Source: Streptomyces sp. CC0208 (GTDB lineage: Bacteria; Actinomycetota; Actinomycetes; Streptomycetales; Streptomycetaceae). Taken from it: a stretch of 64,000 nucleotides of DNA. Each line of letters begins with the position of its first letter. Position 1 is the first letter of the stretch. The DNA lies in NCBI RefSeq assembly GCF_003443735.1, contig NZ_CP031969.1, positions 310,001 to 374,000 on the forward strand, in the 5' to 3' direction. The position numbers and the translations under genes are program-made. The notes beneath the pieces were generated by a model. That model was not told where the DNA came from. It did no database searches and worked only from the letters and a program-made list of their open reading frames with translations. Shown one piece after another: positions 61,520-64,000 of the stretch.

Positions 61520-62581
61520 ATGGTACGGACATTGAAACGGCATGGAAGGCACGGCGGGCACAGCGATGCCGACCGCGAGGTCGAGGCTGGTCGGGGGACG
61601 GGCGCCGGACCGGATGAGCAGGTGGAGCGGCAGTCACCGGACACCCCGACTGACCTGCCTAAAAGCTCCTGGGGGGCAATACTGAAAGGCACTCTGAAGG
61701 AGTTCAAGAGAGATGAGCTGACCGACCGGGCCGCAGCGCTGACCTACTACGGAATCCTGGCGCTGTTCCCGGCCCTGCTGGCCCTGATCTCGCTGCTTGG
61801 GATCGCCGGCCACTCGGCGACACAGAAGGTGCTGGACAACATACAGAAACTCGCCCCGGGCGCGGCCCGCGACGTGCTCAGCAGCGCGGTGAAGCAGATG
61901 CAGGGCAACGCCGGGATCGGCTCGATCATGGCGATCGTAGGCCTCGTCCTCGCGGTGTGGTCGGCCTCCGGCTATGTCGCCGCGTTCATCCGCAGCGCGA
62001 ACGCGGTCTACGACGTCCCCGAGGGGCGCCCGGTGTGGAAGGTGCTGCCGGTCCGGGTCGGTGTGACCGTCGTGCTCCTGATCCTGGCCGTGATCAGCGC
62101 GCTGATCGTCGTCTTCACCGGCAGCCTGGCACAGCAGCTGGGTACCACGCTGGGCATCGGGGACACGTTCTTGACGGTGTGGTCCATCGCCAAGTGGCCG
62201 GTGCTCGTGCTCCTGGTCACCACCATGATCGCGATCCTTTACTGGGCGACTCCGAACGCCAAGGTCCGCGGCTTCCGCTGGATCACACCGGGCAGTCTGC
62301 TGGCTCTGGTGATCTGGATGATCGTCTCCGCCGGCTTCGCGCTGTACGTGGCGAACTTCGCCTCGTACAACAAGACCTACGGCACGTTCGCCGGCGTGAT
62401 CATCTTCCTGGTGTGGCTGTGGATCACGAACCTGGCGATCCTGCTCGGCCTGGAGTTCGACGCCGAGATGCACCGCCAGCGCGTCGTCGCGGGCGGCCAT
62501 CCAGCCGACCAGGAGCCGTATGTCCAGCCGCGCGACACCCGCAAGTGGGACGAGGAGGACCGCCGCCGCCTCGAGTCATGA
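61520..62581 (+). CDS. YihY/BrkB-family inner-membrane protein
   Basis: A 353-residue membrane protein. After a polar N-terminus, TDRAAALTYYGILALFPALL is the YihY signature, followed by about six helices (IVGLVLAVWSASGYVAAFIR, VTVVLLILAVISALIVVFTG, LLALVIWMIVSAGFALYVAN, FLVWLWITNLAILLGLEFDA). Function poorly known despite the old RNase BN name. It leads a group with three small membrane-stress-type genes. Confidence 0.88.
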   Translation: MVRTLKRHGRHGGHSDADREVEAGRGTGAGPDEQVERQSPDTPTDLPKSSWGAILKGTLKEFKRDELTDRAAALTYYGILALFPALLALISLLGIAGHSATQKVLDNIQKLAPGAARDVLSSAVKQMQGNAGIGSIMAIVGLVLAVWSASGYVAAFIRSANAVYDVPEGRPVWKVLPVRVGVTVVLLILAVISALIVVFTGSLAQQLGTTLGIGDTFLTVWSIAKWPVLVLLVTTMIAILYWATPNAKVRGFRWITPGSLLALVIWMIVSAGFALYVANFASYNKTYGTFAGVIIFLVWLWITNLAILLGLEFDAEMHRQRVVAGGHPADQEPYVQPRDTRKWDEEDRRRLES

Positions 62582-62689
62582 GCGGCCGGGATCACGGCCA
62601 CGGCCTCGTCGGGCCCCACCGACACCTCCCAAGCGACCTCGAAACGTCACAGCACCTACCGGACGCCGACGAAGGACAGGTGAGCACCC

Positions 62690-63109
62690 ATGACAGCTGA
62701 AGGCTCCCACCGCACCGGCGGTGCGGCGCAAGAACCGGTCGGCGACCTGGTCCAGCGCGCCTCCCAGCAGTTGTCCCAGCTGGTCCGCGACGAAATGCGC
62801 CTGGCGCAGGCGGAGATGACCCAGAAGGGCAAGCGGTTCGGCAAGGGCGGCGGCCTGTTCGGCGGCGCCGGCCTGATGGGTGTCCTCACCCTGCAGGCAC
62901 TGGTGGCGACCGCGATCGCCGCGCTGTCGCTCGTCCTGGACGTGTGGGCGGCGGCGCTGATCGTCACCGCCGCCCTGGCCGTCGTCACCGCGGTGATGGC
63001 GCTGCTGGGCAAGCAGCAGATCAGCAAGGCATCCCCACCGGCGCCGGAACAGACCATGGACAGCGTCAAGGCCGACGTGGCCGAGATCAGGGAGAAGGCA
63101 CAGCGATGA
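62690..63109 (+). CDS. Phage-holin/DUF1469-type membrane protein
   Basis: A 139-residue protein with an amphipathic N-terminal helix (LVRDEMRLAQAEMTQKGKRF) and two hydrophobic helices, typical of actinobacterial DUF1469 (Phage_holin_3_6) proteins. Likely a membrane or envelope-stress component, not a phage protein here. Start overlap ATGA with the next gene. Confidence 0.85.
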   Translation: MTAEGSHRTGGAAQEPVGDLVQRASQQLSQLVRDEMRLAQAEMTQKGKRFGKGGGLFGGAGLMGVLTLQALVATAIAALSLVLDVWAAALIVTAALAVVTAVMALLGKQQISKASPPAPEQTMDSVKADVAEIREKAQR

Positions 63110-63576
63110 CCCCGGACAACCCGCACAGCGGCGATGAGGCAGCATCCTCCCCGGAGGAACTGCGTGAACAGGTGGAGTCGACCCGCCAGGAGCTCGGCGA
63201 GACCGTCGAGGCGCTGGCGGCCAGGACCGACGTGAAGACACGAGCCCACGAGGCGACGACCGCCGTCAAACAGCAGGTCGCGCAGAGGACGACACAAGTC
63301 AGGACCCAGCTGCGGGACAAGGCGACGCACGCGGCCCACGTGGTGCAGGACAAGACGCCGGAGCCGGTGCGGACGAAAGCCGCCGCCGCTTCCGAGCAGG
63401 TCCGACAGACAGCAGTACATGCCGGTCAGCTCGCCCGGGAGAAGGCTCCTGAGCCGGTACGCGAGAAGGCCGGCCAGGGCATGCAGGCAGCACGGGCCAA
63501 CCGCGTCCCGCTGCTCGTCACGGCCGGCGCACTCGTCGCGGTGCTGTCCATCCGCCGCCTCAGGAGGCACCGATGA
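63106..63576 (+). CDS. DUF3618 protein with repeated EPVR segments
   Basis: A 156-residue protein: SSPEELREQVESTRQELGET is the DUF3618 helix. A coiled-coil stretch with two similar segments follows (DKTPEPVRTKAAAASEQVRQ and EKAPEPVREKAGQGMQAARA), then one C-terminal transmembrane helix. It is translationally coupled to both neighbours. DUF3618 genes regularly sit with holin-type and DUF4235 genes in actinobacteria. Confidence 0.85.
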   Translation: MTPDNPHSGDEAASSPEELREQVESTRQELGETVEALAARTDVKTRAHEATTAVKQQVAQRTTQVRTQLRDKATHAAHVVQDKTPEPVRTKAAAASEQVRQTAVHAGQLAREKAPEPVREKAGQGMQAARANRVPLLVTAGALVAVLSIRRLRRHR

Positions 63577-63839
63577 AGGCCTCCAAACTCGCCTACAAGC
63601 CGGTGGGCATGGCCATGGGCGCCGTCAGCGGCGTGGTGGCCGGTTCGGTGTTCAAACAGGTCTGGAAGAAACTCGGACACGAGGAGGACGCCCCCGACGC
63701 CACCGACGAGCAGCGCACCTGGCGCGAGGTACTGACCGCAGCCGTCCTGCAGGGCGCGATCTTCGCCGGGGTGAAAGCCGCCGTCGACCGCAGCGGCGCC
63801 ACCGCCACCCGCCGGCTGACCGGCACCTGGCCCGGCTGA
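63573..63839 (+). CDS. DUF4235 small membrane protein
   Basis: An 88-residue protein: LAYKPVGMAMGAVSGVVAGS and VFKQVWKKLGHEEDAPDATD match DUF4235, and VLTAAVLQGAIFAGVKAAVD is the second hydrophobic helix. Coupled to the DUF3618 gene by ATGA. Probably the last gene of the membrane set. Confidence 0.88.
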   Translation: MKASKLAYKPVGMAMGAVSGVVAGSVFKQVWKKLGHEEDAPDATDEQRTWREVLTAAVLQGAIFAGVKAAVDRSGATATRRLTGTWPG

Positions 63840-63955
63840 CCTCTCCCCGGCTCCTTGTACGACGGTCACAGGCCGCGCCATGACCGCCCCCCTTCCGCCG
63901 ATGACTTTTCGGTGGTCGTGTCGTCTACCCCTCGACGAGACGAAGGGAGCGCACC

Positions 63956-64000
63956 ATGCGCAAGATCATTGTTTGTACGTTCCTGACACTGGACGGTGTC
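63956..64000 (+). CDS. RibD/DHFR-like reductase, N-terminal fragment
   Basis: Only 15 codons are inside the window: MRKIIVCTFLTLDGV, the typical start of RibD C-terminal/YyaP dihydrofolate-reductase-like proteins. AGGGAG precedes the ATG by about six bases. The gene continues beyond 64000. Confidence 0.7.
   Translation, partial: MRKIIVCTFLTLDGV

Noticed and set aside
62690-63109. Holin-type gene as evidence of a prophage
   Set aside because: DUF1469 proteins are common chromosomal genes in actinobacteria, and no other phage gene is nearby.

Overview
The window looks like a chromosomal segment of a Streptomyces or close relative. GC is very high, GTG starts and 1-4 base start/stop overlaps are common, and the gene content is actinobacterial: F420/flavin luciferase-like oxidoreductases, SCP-x-type thiolases with DUF35 partners, CBM32/GH64 secreted enzymes, DUF3618, DUF4235 and RsbW-like ATPases. 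I saw no rRNA, tRNA, CRISPR array or replication origin.

Region 1 (about 1-33,900) is one large acyl-CoA catabolic island of 32 genes. It holds three enoyl-CoA hydratases, six acyl-CoA dehydrogenases including a FadE28/FadE29-like pair, two thiolase-DUF35 modules, three SDRs (one BadH-like, two 17beta-HSD4-like), an AMP ligase, a PaaK-like ligase with a degenerate partner, a CaiB-type CoA transferase, an aldehyde dehydrogenase, EtfBA, two luciferase-like oxidoreductases, an amidohydrolase, a PatA-like acetyltransferase/synthetase, a hot-dog thioesterase, DoxX, a MaoC fragment and a GH1-like protein lacking both catalytic glutamates. A GntR/FCD regulator lies inside. Most units start next to an AT-rich element related to WTAACTNATTNA, often near recognisable -35/-10 boxes, which suggests a single regulon. 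The layout by start site is: GH1 leftward from ~1.6 kb; ECH leftward and ECH-ACAD-LLM rightward from 2.67 kb; GntR leftward from 6.57 kb; ALDH-ligase-thiolase-DUF35 leftward from 11.4 kb; ACAD leftward and SDR-ECH-CaiB-SDR-DoxX-ACAD rightward from 12.63 kb; a seven-gene operon leftward and etfBA rightward from 25.15 kb; amidohydrolase-PatA-LLM-thioesterase rightward from 27.1 kb; a last ACAD leftward from 33.87 kb. The inferred role is CoA activation, side-chain and possibly alicyclic-ring beta-oxidation, retro-aldol or thiolytic release, aldehyde oxidation and ETF-linked re-oxidation. The substrate is not known.

Region 2 (33,950-37,350) is a MarR-controlled operon (NmrA-like reductase, DUF1772 membrane protein, alpha/beta hydrolase), then a VOC protein. 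Region 3 (37,466-41,254) is a divergent pair of secreted proteins with near-identical CBM32 domains, one a beta-helix protein and the other a GH64 beta-1,3-glucanase, sharing a promoter region with a GAGAGCGCTCTC palindrome.

Region 4 (41,255-64,000) is a mosaic of small units and debris: gene fragments, an aminoglycoside-phosphotransferase-like protein, an RsbW-like ATPase, a methyltransferase, a GlsB/YeaQ protein with a strong terminator, a TetR/flavoprotein monooxygenase pair, a Cys-less nitrilase-family protein, an IS630 remnant, a LysR-linked IMPase/F420-reductase-like pair, SDRs, a frameshifted gene, a TetR/aldo-keto reductase operon with two operator palindromes, a beta-propeller-like protein, and a YihY/holin/DUF3618/DUF4235 membrane set. 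The window ends in a truncated RibD/DHFR-like gene.
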